A stretch of 37,046 bases of DNA from UBA9410 sp036123585 (GTDB lineage Bacteria; Actinomycetota; Acidimicrobiia; Acidimicrobiales; MedAcidi-G1): the NCBI GenBank assembly GCA_036123585.1, contig JAZADN010000082.1, positions 1 to 37,046 on the forward strand. Direction: 5' to 3'. The position numbers were made by a program, and so were the translations under genes. Each line of letters opens with the position of its first letter. The stretch's first letter is position 1. The notes under the pieces are model-generated. The model made no database searches and had not been told where the DNA came from. It saw nothing but the letters and a program-made list of their open reading frames with translations. Below, in pieces: positions 26,677-34,370 of the stretch.

Positions 26677-27453
26677 TCAGTCCGGGCCGCCGTCAGAACT
26701 GTTGGCCCGGAGGTGGACCACGTCGCCGGCTCGTACGTCGATCATCCGCCCCCCGGCGTCGAGCACGAGGCCTCCATCGGGAGCGATGTCCACGGCCACC
26801 GCCTCCATCGGTCCGTCTGCCAACTCAACCCACACCCGCCGGCCGACGGTCGACGACCGTCGCAGATGTGCACTCCGCAGCCGTTCCTCCCCATCGTTTT
26901 CGGCTAGAACCCCACACCAGCCACCAAACGCTTTCAGGATTGACGTGAGGAGCCTGTCGGCGTCTAGGTCAAGTCCAACAGCCCGCAGAGAGATGGCCCC
27001 GGGTGGTCCGTCCTCGGCCGCGTCGGGCCAACCCACGTTCACCCCCATGCCGACCACAACCGCCGGTGGGTCAGACGCCACCAAGTCGGCGAGGATGCCC
27101 GCTACTTTCCCTACCGTCTCACGGTCCGTGTCGACGAGGACCACGTCGTTGGGCCACTTCACGGCGGGAACGAGGCCGACGTCCGACAGCGGGTGCTCCA
27201 GTGCGTCGGCCAGGGAGAGGGCTAGGGCTGTGGTGGCCAACGGGACTCGCCCAGCGGGCCATTCCGGCCGGAGCAGGACGGAGAACAGGAGGTTGGTCCC
27301 GGGTGGCGCCTCCCACGTCCGGTCCAGACGCCCTCGGCCCGCAGTCTGGTGGTCAGTTCGTAGCACCAGGCCCGATGGCTCCCTAGCGGCGGCCCGCTCC
27401 GCGAGATCCGAGTTCGTAGAGCCCGTCACCGGCACGAACTCGATCCGGAACAC
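26677..27453 (-). CDS. birA: Biotin--[acetyl-CoA-carboxylase] ligase, single domain
   Basis: Attaches biotin to the acceptor lysine of carboxylases. The 258-residue protein has VTGSTNSDLAER, TDHQTAGRGRLDRTW (biotinyl-AMP loop), LVPAVKWPNDVVL, GKVAGIL and VVGMGVNVG, followed by a small C-terminal beta domain. No N-terminal helix-turn-helix is present, so it is unlikely to repress transcription as E. coli BirA does. The GTG at 27453 is preferred because AGGGGG lies seven bases upstream; a GTG at 27471 would add six glycine-rich residues. It is divergent from the biotin carboxylase gene that encodes its likely protein substrate. Confidence 0.93.
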   Translation of the reverse strand: MFRIEFVPVTGSTNSDLAERAAAREPSGLVLRTDHQTAGRGRLDRTWEAPPGTNLLFSVLLRPEWPAGRVPLATTALALSLADALEHPLSDVGLVPAVKWPNDVVLVDTDRETVGKVAGILADLVASDPPAVVVGMGVNVGWPDAAEDGPPGAISLRAVGLDLDADRLLTSILKAFGGWCGVLAENDGEERLRSAHLRRSSTVGRRVWVELADGPMEAVAVDIAPDGGLVLDAGGRMIDVRAGDVVHLRANSSDGGPD

Positions 27454-27551
27454 CGCCCCGCCCCCTACCACGCCGTGCCCAGCGGGCAGCGGAAGTGGTT
27501 CTGTGACAGAGGGCCGGAAACACAGTGGTGCGCTCGGCCCTCCATTCGGGC

Positions 27552-27557
27552 GATGAT
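27552..27557 (+). promoter_or_regulatory. Weak -10-like box (GATGAT) before the biotin carboxylase gene
   Basis: GATGAT lies six bases before the GTG at 27564, the leaderless spacing seen elsewhere, but it does not match TANNNT at its first base. The spacer AGGGAC could instead act as a ribosome-binding site. Confidence 0.25.
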
Positions 27558-27563
27558 AGGGAC

Positions 27564-29312
27564 GTGTTCACCAAGGTCCTGATCGCCAACCGCGGAGAGA
27601 TCGCCGTCCGCGTCATCCGCGCCTGCCGCGAAATGGATGTGGCCACGGTCGCCGTCTACTCCGACCTCGACCGCGAGGCGCTTCATACCCGCCTCGCCGA
27701 CGAGGCCTATGCGCTGGGAGGGCAGACGGCCGCCGAGAGCTATCTAGACACCGAGGCCATCCTGTCAGCCATCGACCGCAGCGGCGCCGATGCCGTCCAC
27801 CCTGGTTACGGGTTCTTCTCCGAGAACGCCGACTTTGCACGGGCCGTCACCGACCGGGGGGTCACCTTCATCGGCCCACCTCCCGAGGCCATCGAGGTCA
27901 TGGGCGACAAGATCAGCGCCCGCCTGGCCGCCGAGAGGGTCGGCGTCCACGGGGTGCCCGGGTCGACAGACTTCATCACCGACCCTGACCAGGTCCGAGC
28001 CTTCGGCCACGAGCATGGCTACCCAATCGCCATCAAGGCCGCATTCGGCGGCGGCGGGCGCGGCATGAAGGTGGTGGCCGAAGAGGTCGCCATCGAGGAT
28101 GCCATCGAGTCGGCCCAGCGCGAGGCCATGGCCTACTTCGCCCGCGACGAGATCTACATGGAGCGATACCTGACCGCCCCCCGCCACGTCGAGATTCAGG
28201 TCCTAGCGGACGCCCACGGCAACGCCGTTTATCTCGGCGAGCGAGACTGCTCGGCCCAGCGTCGCCATCAGAAGCTCATCGAGGAGGCACCGGCCCCATC
28301 GCTCCCCGACGAAGTCCGGTCCGCCATGGGCGAGGCGGCAGTCGCCGTGGCGCTCGGCTGCGGCTACACCAACGCTGGGACGGTCGAGTTCCTATACGAG
28401 GACGGCGACTTCTACTACCTCGAAATGAACACCCGCCTCCAGGTTGAGCACCCGGTGACCGAGTTGGTGACCGGGCTTGACCTCGTCGAGCAGCAATTGC
28501 GCATCGCCTCGGGCGAGGCGCTGTCGTTCGGTCAAGAGGACGTGACCATCACCGGGCACGCGATTGAGGTCCGGATCAACGCGGAGGACCCGGCCGGCGG
28601 GGCCTTTCTGCCCAGCCCGGGGAAGATCACCGGACTCAAGGTGCCCGACGGATTCGGCGTGCGCTTCGACGGCGGCTACGAGGCCGGCGACGAGATCAGC
28701 CAGTTCTACGACAACCTCATCGGCAAGTTGGTCGTTTGGGGCCGGGACCGCGAAGTGGCTATCCGCCGCACCCTGCGTGCCCTGGACGAGATGGAGGTCA
28801 CCGGTGTGGCCACCACCGTCCCGGCCGACGCTGCCATCCTCGCCCACCCCGACTTCGGCGCCGTGAAGCACTCCACCAAGTGGGTCGAGGAGACCCTCGA
28901 CCTCACTGGTGTCCGAGCCAACGGCACCACGTCGAGAATTGATGGCGAGGACGCATCCCCCAGCGTCCGACGGGATACCACCGTCGAGGTCGATGGCCGC
29001 CGGTTCGCGGTCAGCCTCTGGGTCCCGGAGACCACCGCCCCGACAGCAGCCACCAGCCGGCCTAGCAAGGCGAAGGGTCGTCGCTCTGGCGGCGGCGGCA
29101 ACGGGCGGGTAGCCGTCCCCATGCAGGGCACCATCGTCAAGGTGCTCGTCACTGTCGGAGACACAGTCGAGGTCGGGGACCCGGTCTGCGTGCTCGAAGC
29201 CATGAAGATGGAGAACAACGTGGCCGCCGACAAGGCCGGGATAATCACCGAGGTGCTGGTCGCCCCCGGCGACTCGGTGGGTGGCGGAGACGTCGTCGTG
29301 GTGATCGAGTAG
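27564..29312 (+). CDS. Acetyl-/propionyl-CoA carboxylase alpha chain (biotin carboxylase plus biotin carrier)
   Basis: Carboxylates its own biotin with ATP and bicarbonate and delivers it to a carboxyltransferase beta subunit, giving malonyl- or methylmalonyl-CoA. The 582-residue protein has the biotin carboxylase part (1 to about 450): KVLIANRGEIAVRVIRAC, HPGYGFFSENADFA, the ATP-grasp loop FGGGGRGMK, GERDCSAQRRHQKLIEEAP and EMNTRLQVEHPVTE. A linker with a glycine-rich run follows, then the biotinyl domain with EAMKMEN and the biotin lysine at 548. This is the AccA3-type actinobacterial arrangement. No beta subunit is in the window. The GTG at 27564 starts directly at the conserved VLIANRGE region. 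BirA is encoded next to it on the other strand. Confidence 0.95.
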   Translation: MFTKVLIANRGEIAVRVIRACREMDVATVAVYSDLDREALHTRLADEAYALGGQTAAESYLDTEAILSAIDRSGADAVHPGYGFFSENADFARAVTDRGVTFIGPPPEAIEVMGDKISARLAAERVGVHGVPGSTDFITDPDQVRAFGHEHGYPIAIKAAFGGGGRGMKVVAEEVAIEDAIESAQREAMAYFARDEIYMERYLTAPRHVEIQVLADAHGNAVYLGERDCSAQRRHQKLIEEAPAPSLPDEVRSAMGEAAVAVALGCGYTNAGTVEFLYEDGDFYYLEMNTRLQVEHPVTELVTGLDLVEQQLRIASGEALSFGQEDVTITGHAIEVRINAEDPAGGAFLPSPGKITGLKVPDGFGVRFDGGYEAGDEISQFYDNLIGKLVVWGRDREVAIRRTLRALDEMEVTGVATTVPADAAILAHPDFGAVKHSTKWVEETLDLTGVRANGTTSRIDGEDASPSVRRDTTVEVDGRRFAVSLWVPETTAPTAATSRPSKAKGRRSGGGGNGRVAVPMQGTIVKVLVTVGDTVEVGDPVCVLEAMKMENNVAADKAGIITEVLVAPGDSVGGGDVVVVIE

Positions 29313-29325
29313 CGCGACCCCACAC

Positions 29326-29343
29326 TCGGCCCGGAGGGGCCGA
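29326..29343. terminator. Hairpin terminator between convergent carboxylase and LpdA-like genes
   Basis: TCGGCCC (29326-29332), loop GGAG, GGGCCGA (29337-29343): a perfect 7-base-pair GC-rich stem in the short gap between two convergent stop codons. It has no T run, as is common for actinobacterial terminators, and could serve both strands. Confidence 0.55.
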
Positions 29344-29348
29344 CGGGC

Positions 29349-30713
29349 CTACTCGGCAGCGTCGGCGAGGGCCTCGGCCAGGGTGGGGTGCACGAACAGG
29401 CTCTCCTGGATGTCGTGCACCGTCAGGCCCGCCGTGACAGCCAGAGCCACGATAGAGATCAGCTCGGCGGCGTGTCGACCCACGATCGACCCGCCGAGGA
29501 CCACGCCGGTGGCCGGATCGGACACCATCTTGATGAAGCCCCGCGGGTCGTCGTTGATGACCGCCTTGGCCGAAGCCGAGAACGGCACCTTGGTGACCCG
29601 GATCTTCCGGCCCTCAGCGAAGGCGTCAGCCTCGGCGAGGCCCACGTCGGCGATCTCCGGCTCGGTGAACACCGCCGAGGCGGCCTTGTCGTAGTCGAGC
29701 TGGCGGTGGGGGCGGTCCTCGGTGAGCCCCATGGCGTGTTCGGCGATCTTGCGGCCCTGCATCTGGGCTACCGACGACAGCGGCAACTTGCCCGACACGT
29801 CCCCGGCTGCGTAGATGTGTGGAACGGACGTCCGGCAGTAAGGGTCGACGGGGATGTAGCCACCATCGGTCTCGATGCCGACGCTGTCGAGGCCCAGGCC
29901 GTCGCTGTTGGGGATAGACCCCACGGCCAGGATCACGTGGCTGCCCTCGGCCACCCGACCGTCGTCGCAACGCACGGTCACCCGGTCGCCATCCCGGGTC
30001 ACCGACTCGGCCCGGGCCCCTTTGAATAGGCGGACGCCGCGACGTAGGAAGTCGGCCTCAAGCGCCGCGGCCACCTCCGGGTCCTTCTGCGGCAGGACCT
30101 GCTGGCGGCTTACCACGAGGGTGACCTCGCAGCCGTAGGACGTGAACATGTGGACGAACTCGACGCCGGTCACGCCGGAGCCGATCACGATGACGTGGTC
30201 CGGGAACTCAGTCGGCGGATAGGCCTCCCTGGTGGTCAAGATCCGCTCGCCGTCGACCTCGACGAAGTCCGGGATGCGTGGCCGACTGCCGGTACTCAGC
30301 ACCACCACGTCGGCCTCGATCTCCTCCAGGCCGTCGACTGTCTCGGCCACCACCTGGTGTGGGCCCTTGAGAGAGCCCGTCCCGTCGATGATCCGGACGT
30401 TCTGGCTCTCCAGCAACGAGGTCGTCGACCGGTGGATGCGCTCCTCGATGCGGGCCAGGCGGCTGGCCAGGTTGTCGACGTCGATATGGGGGCTGACGTC
30501 GCCCAGGCCCATCCCCCCGGCCCGGGCCAGGAACGACATGGCGCCACCGGTGGCGATCATGGCCTTGGACGGGATGCAGTCCCAGAGATGGGCCGCGCCC
30601 CCGATCACGTCCTTCTCGATGACCACGACCTCGGCCCCGTGCCGGGCCGCGTAGGTGGCTGCCGAATTCCCGCCGGGGCCACCACCGATCACCACGAATC
30701 GCAGTGGACGCAT
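29349..30713 (-). CDS. lpdA: LpdA-like flavoprotein disulfide reductase family protein (NAD(P)H:quinone reductase type)
   Basis: A 454-residue FAD/NAD(P)-binding protein with the fold of dihydrolipoamide dehydrogenase: FAD site VVIGGGPGGNSAATYAAR (7-24), NAD(P) site VIVIGSGVTGVEF, second FAD motif IYAAGDVSGK and a C-terminal dimerisation domain. The redox-disulfide segment reads GGAAHLWDCIPSK: the first Cys is Ala41 and only Cys46 remains, so it cannot use the usual Cys pair. The same loss marks M. tuberculosis LpdA, an NAD(P)H:quinone reductase. The C-terminal HPTLAE (His442, Glu447) keeps the catalytic dyad of true disulfide reductases. A role as soluble transhydrogenase is an alternative. 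Its ATG lies six bases behind a TAGCCT box; the upstream gene ends at 30754. Confidence 0.85.
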   Translation of the reverse strand: MRPLRFVVIGGGPGGNSAATYAARHGAEVVVIEKDVIGGAAHLWDCIPSKAMIATGGAMSFLARAGGMGLGDVSPHIDVDNLASRLARIEERIHRSTTSLLESQNVRIIDGTGSLKGPHQVVAETVDGLEEIEADVVVLSTGSRPRIPDFVEVDGERILTTREAYPPTEFPDHVIVIGSGVTGVEFVHMFTSYGCEVTLVVSRQQVLPQKDPEVAAALEADFLRRGVRLFKGARAESVTRDGDRVTVRCDDGRVAEGSHVILAVGSIPNSDGLGLDSVGIETDGGYIPVDPYCRTSVPHIYAAGDVSGKLPLSSVAQMQGRKIAEHAMGLTEDRPHRQLDYDKAASAVFTEPEIADVGLAEADAFAEGRKIRVTKVPFSASAKAVINDDPRGFIKMVSDPATGVVLGGSIVGRHAAELISIVALAVTAGLTVHDIQESLFVHPTLAEALADAAE

Positions 30714-30719
30714 GGGGAC

Positions 30720-30725
30720 AGGCTA
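30720..30725 (-). promoter_or_regulatory. Putative leaderless -10 box (TAGCCT) for the LpdA-like gene
   Basis: TAGCCT on the minus strand, spacer GTCCCC of six bases, then ATG at 30713. It lies in the 40-base gap after the radical SAM gene, so the LpdA-like gene is probably transcribed on its own. Confidence 0.5.
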
Positions 30726-30753
30726 TCGGGAGGGCCTCTGCTGACCCGTGGCG

Positions 30754-32298
30754 TCAGATGCCGGCCGAGGCCTCCTCGAAGCTCGTCGACGGCTCGGGCG
30801 ACCAGAAGCGGTCCACGAACTCCTGGCGGAGCATCTCGTACTTCTCTCGACCCTCCGGGGTGTCCTGCTCGGCCAGCTCGATCTCAGGCCACCGGTCCTC
30901 CTCGAAGCGGACGTACATGTTGAACGTCTTCACCAGCGAGAGGACCTGGGCCCGCGGGAACTGTGGCATGTCGAGCGGCGTCCCGTCGGTGACCATGGAG
31001 CGCACTATGTCCCCGTCCTCCAGGAACCCCAGCTTCTCGCACTCGTCGCGGAGAGGCGTGCCGTGGAACGGCGTGAAGGCGTATGCGTTCCGGTCGCTGC
31101 ACTCGAAGCGACGGTTCAGGCGGATCGTGTCGAAGGCCAACTCCCGCGTCTCATGGGGAAAGCCAAGGATGTTGTTGACGCTGAACGGGATGTCCACCTC
31201 GTTCACGATGGCGAAGTTGTCGACGATCAACTCGTTGGACATCCGCCGCTTCAGCCACGTAGCACGGAACTCCTCGTTGCCGTGCTCCAGGCCGAACGAG
31301 ATGCGGGCGCACCCGATCTCCTTGAGGCGGGTGAGCCGATCGAACTCGACCGTCTCGACGCGGGTCTGGCACCAGAACGGAAGGTCGATGTCCTCGTACA
31401 TCTCGGCGAACGTCTCAAACTCCCCCGGCTTCCAAGAGAAGAACGTGTCGGCCCAGAAGTACAGGTACTCGGCCCCCATCTCCTCCTTGTAGAAGGTGAG
31501 CTCGCGGAACATGTTTTCGAATGTCTTCCGCCGCAGGTAGTTCTCGCCGATCTCGTTGCGGTACATCGCCATCTGGCTGGGCGAGTTGCAGAACGCGCAC
31601 TTGTAGGGACAGCCGCGGTGGGTCTCCACGGGGAACATCCGCCACACCCGTCCACCCATAGGCCGGTAGAAGCGGGCCTCCTCAAAGTGGTCCAGGTCGA
31701 TCAGTGGGTTGGCGTCCATGTCGACCATCTCGATGGGATTGCTCCGGATGGTCCCGTCGACCGACGTCGTCCAGAGGTTCGGGATGTCGACGAAGTCCTC
31801 GCCCCGTCCCACCCGGTCGGCCAGGAGCCGGAGGGCGTCCTCCCCCTCTCCCTTGCACACGATGTCCACCTCTTCGTGGCCCAAGACCAGCTCTGGGGCG
31901 AACGTGGGAAACACCCCTCCGGCGATGGTCAGGATCTCCTTCCGTGACCTCTGGTGGCGGAGGAGCCGGAGGCCGAGGTGCCACATGTCCTCGGTACACG
32001 AGAGCGCCAGGATGTCGGGCTTGAAGCGGTCGACCGTTTCGGCGAAGTCGTCGAGCACGTTGGTGGTCTTCAGGGTGAGCTCGACCGGCATGTCGAACGG
32101 TCGGGCCATGAGTTGGTCGCTCTTCTTCCCGTCGGAGTCCTTCAGTTCCCCGTCGTCCTCATCGACCGAGGCGTAGTAGGTGGTGTCGAAGAGCTCGACC
32201 TCATGCCCGCTCTCCAGCAGGCAGGCCGAGAGCAACCCGATGGCCGGCGGGAGCATGTTCATTCCCCGGTAGTTCGGGTAGATCAGCAGGACCTTCAC
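30754..32298 (-). CDS. Cobalamin-binding-domain radical SAM protein
   Basis: A 514-residue protein. Residues 1 to about 145 form a B12-binding-like Rossmann domain (VKVLLIYPNYRGMNMLPPAI, then KPDILALSCT and IAGGVFPTFAPELVLGHEEV). The classic DxHxxG cobalamin ligand is absent, as in many class B radical SAM methylases. The radical SAM core has RGCPYKCAFCN with Cys230, Cys234 and Cys237 binding the 4Fe-4S cluster, and the GLEHGNEEFR and ILGFPHET elements. Likely chemistry is methylation or another radical change of an unreactive carbon; the substrate is unknown. The GTG at 32298 is chosen because GGAGG (32304-32308) lies five bases upstream and the B12 domain begins there; the longer frame to 32412 adds unlike sequence. 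Neighbours are an LIC12162-type transferase and an ABC exporter. Confidence 0.88.
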   Translation of the reverse strand: MKVLLIYPNYRGMNMLPPAIGLLSACLLESGHEVELFDTTYYASVDEDDGELKDSDGKKSDQLMARPFDMPVELTLKTTNVLDDFAETVDRFKPDILALSCTEDMWHLGLRLLRHQRSRKEILTIAGGVFPTFAPELVLGHEEVDIVCKGEGEDALRLLADRVGRGEDFVDIPNLWTTSVDGTIRSNPIEMVDMDANPLIDLDHFEEARFYRPMGGRVWRMFPVETHRGCPYKCAFCNSPSQMAMYRNEIGENYLRRKTFENMFRELTFYKEEMGAEYLYFWADTFFSWKPGEFETFAEMYEDIDLPFWCQTRVETVEFDRLTRLKEIGCARISFGLEHGNEEFRATWLKRRMSNELIVDNFAIVNEVDIPFSVNNILGFPHETRELAFDTIRLNRRFECSDRNAYAFTPFHGTPLRDECEKLGFLEDGDIVRSMVTDGTPLDMPQFPRAQVLSLVKTFNMYVRFEEDRWPEIELAEQDTPEGREKYEMLRQEFVDRFWSPEPSTSFEEASAGI

Positions 32299-32529
32299 CT
32301 GCTCCTCCGGGCTGGCCACCGGCCACTGGCGGCGGGAGGCCACCTCGATCGAACCCCCTGATGGATTCGACCGTCCGATCGCCAGGTCGACCGGTGTTCC
32401 CTGCACCACCAACCACCTCCACTCGGCTACTCACATCGGAGCGGCCAACGTTCGACCTTCGTACACCCTGCCCGCGCACGACATCCGGTCGACGGCGACC
32501 ACGCGATGCGGACCCCAACGGATCCGATC
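32299..32529 (-). other. 231-base gap upstream of the radical SAM gene
   Basis: No convincing gene on either strand. A TAGGAT box on the minus strand (32527-32532) shares its TAG with the stop codon of the upstream gene and could start a leader of about 220 bases for the radical SAM gene. No riboswitch-like conserved element was recognised by eye. Confidence 0.3.
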
Positions 32530-34356
32530 CTAACTGGCCCCGTCCCTGCCGTCGGTTGTCGTCCGGCCCGCACGAGGACGACGTCGCCCTCGACCGCCAG
32601 CCACGTCGGCGATCTCGCGGGCAATCGCCCCGACGACGTCGTGGCCGTGCCAGTTAAGTTCCTCGTCGAACCGACGCCGAGCGGCACGGACCTCCGCTCC
32701 ACCCCACCAGGCGGTGGGGTCCTCCCAGATCGAGGCCAGATGCCCAGCCGCCGAGACGGGCGAGTCGTGCAGGATCCCCACCTCGCGGAGGGCCTCGAAG
32801 ACCTCACCCGCCGAATCCCGCACCTCCCAGTGCTCCGGGTTCCAGAACATCACCGTCGGCACGTCCATGGCGAAGGTCTCGAGGAAGGTCGTGGCGTTAT
32901 AGGTAGCCACGTAGACGCGGCACTGGGCCACGAGGTCCCGCATGGGCAGGACCCCGGGTTCCAGCTCGACCCCGGGCAGCCGGTCCCGCCACCGATCCTG
33001 CTGGTCCCACCCGTAGTCGTGCCGAAGCAGCCGGACCGTGACGGAGTCCTGGAGGGCGACCGGAAGGGCCTCGACGAACGCGAACTGGTCCTCGAGGTAG
33101 CCGAGCCACTGGCCCGCCACCACCCCGCTGAGGAGGAAGTAGCTCTGCCGGGGCATCGTGGTGGTGACCAGCAGCAGGCGGTCGTTCGTGCCGTGGTCCA
33201 CGCCTAGTGGCCGACGGTCCATGATCTGGCCAACGGGTCGGATCCGCGGACGTGCGGGGTCCGACCACCCCCACGTGAGGTACCGGTCAGCCACGGCCAC
33301 CTCGTGGTCCTCGAAGAAGACCCGTCTGGAGGTCCCGAAGTTCCCACCATGCTGGCCGGTCACGAGTCGGGCGCCGGCTTCCACCCGCTCCGCCGTCCAG
33401 GCCTTGAAGACGTCGTTCGAGTAGTGCGCATTGCAGGTGAAGACCACCCGGGGCGTCCGGGGCCATGGAGCCTCGGTCGTCATCTCGACGAGCCGTCCGT
33501 ATCCCTCGAGGTAGGCCGCCGGGACCAGGTCCGGAACGGCCCGACGTGCGAACTGCTCGAAATCGTCGATCGGCGACACCGGCAGTTCTCCCTGGCGGTC
33601 TCCCCGGCGGTCACCGGCGGCGAAGGCCTCCGACGGCTGCCCGACCATCGCCCAGACCAGGGGCACCTGGCGCAGCCGAAGGTGGAGCGCGAGTTCGGCC
33701 GACCAGGACATCCACGGTGAGACCACCGCCACGTCGGACCGTCGGGCCATGCGCGCTGCGAGCGTCGACCAACGACGGAGCAGCGCCACCCGGGAAGTCT
33801 CGGGGCCCTGGGGCAAGGCAGCGACCGCCGCCCCTTCGGGCTCGTGGGCCCGTCGGACGATCGGGATCCGGCCCTGTGCCTCGAGGATGCGACGGTACAG
33901 GTCGTGGTTCCACTCGTCGGTTTGGAACTTCTGGACGAACTCGGCCATGTCGCCGGGGACGACCGAACGCTCGAGGCCGTCAAGGACGATGGTCCGAGAC
34001 ACGTCGGTCCGGAGGGATGCCTCCGACACCATGCGCCACCGGTCCCACGCCATCTGGAGGAACGCGCCGAGCCACGGTCCGACGAGGATCCTCCAGTACC
34101 GGAGGCCGTGGTCCACCCCGTGGCGCTCGTTCAGCATCGAGGCGAGGCCCCGCAGGAACCTCTCGTAAACCTCCGCCAGGTGGACGAAGTCCTCGTCAAA
34201 GCGGTCGCGGTCGTCCCAGTGGTACGGCATCACCTCGACGTCGAGGTCCTGCCATCGCCCGCGGCGGGAGAACCGTCGGCACCACTCCCCGAGGAAGAGG
34301 ACGGGCTCCTCTTCCGGCCAGGCCTGCTCGAGGGCCGTAGTGACGAGGACGCGCAC
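32530..34356 (-). CDS. LIC12162-family putative transferase
   Basis: A 608-residue protein whose N-terminus matches the LIC12162 family: LVTTALEQAW, VLFLGEWCRRFSRR and VMPYHWDDRDRFDEDFVHLA. Further family-like features are YRILVGPWLGAFLQMAWDRW-type sequence near residue 90 and, in the C-terminal half, a GT-B-like region: VTGQHGGNFGT, YLTWGWSDP, MPRQSYFLL, LLRHDYGWDQQDRW, YVATYNATTFLETFAMDVPT. Families with this C-terminal pattern are found in surface polysaccharide loci of Leptospira and other bacteria and are thought to transfer sugars or sugar-like residues. The real reaction is unknown. The GTG start lies 14 bases after the ABC gene with GGGATGG upstream, so they are probably one operon. 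Confidence 0.78.
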   Translation of the reverse strand: MRVLVTTALEQAWPEEEPVLFLGEWCRRFSRRGRWQDLDVEVMPYHWDDRDRFDEDFVHLAEVYERFLRGLASMLNERHGVDHGLRYWRILVGPWLGAFLQMAWDRWRMVSEASLRTDVSRTIVLDGLERSVVPGDMAEFVQKFQTDEWNHDLYRRILEAQGRIPIVRRAHEPEGAAVAALPQGPETSRVALLRRWSTLAARMARRSDVAVVSPWMSWSAELALHLRLRQVPLVWAMVGQPSEAFAAGDRRGDRQGELPVSPIDDFEQFARRAVPDLVPAAYLEGYGRLVEMTTEAPWPRTPRVVFTCNAHYSNDVFKAWTAERVEAGARLVTGQHGGNFGTSRRVFFEDHEVAVADRYLTWGWSDPARPRIRPVGQIMDRRPLGVDHGTNDRLLLVTTTMPRQSYFLLSGVVAGQWLGYLEDQFAFVEALPVALQDSVTVRLLRHDYGWDQQDRWRDRLPGVELEPGVLPMRDLVAQCRVYVATYNATTFLETFAMDVPTVMFWNPEHWEVRDSAGEVFEALREVGILHDSPVSAAGHLASIWEDPTAWWGGAEVRAARRRFDEELNWHGHDVVGAIAREIADVAGGRGRRRPRAGRTTTDGRDGAS

Positions 34357-34370
34357 TTAGGCCATCCCGA

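Noticed and set aside
26845..26861. Palindrome GACGGTCG-A-CGACCGTC
   Set aside because: It lies within birA codons, the one-base centre cannot form a hairpin, and similar GTCGAC-rich palindromes (for example 24062-24071) occur in other coding regions here.
30741..30756. CTGAC/GTCAG inverted repeat at the end of the radical SAM gene
   Set aside because: The stem is only five bases, overlaps the stop codon and has no T run; too weak to call a terminator.
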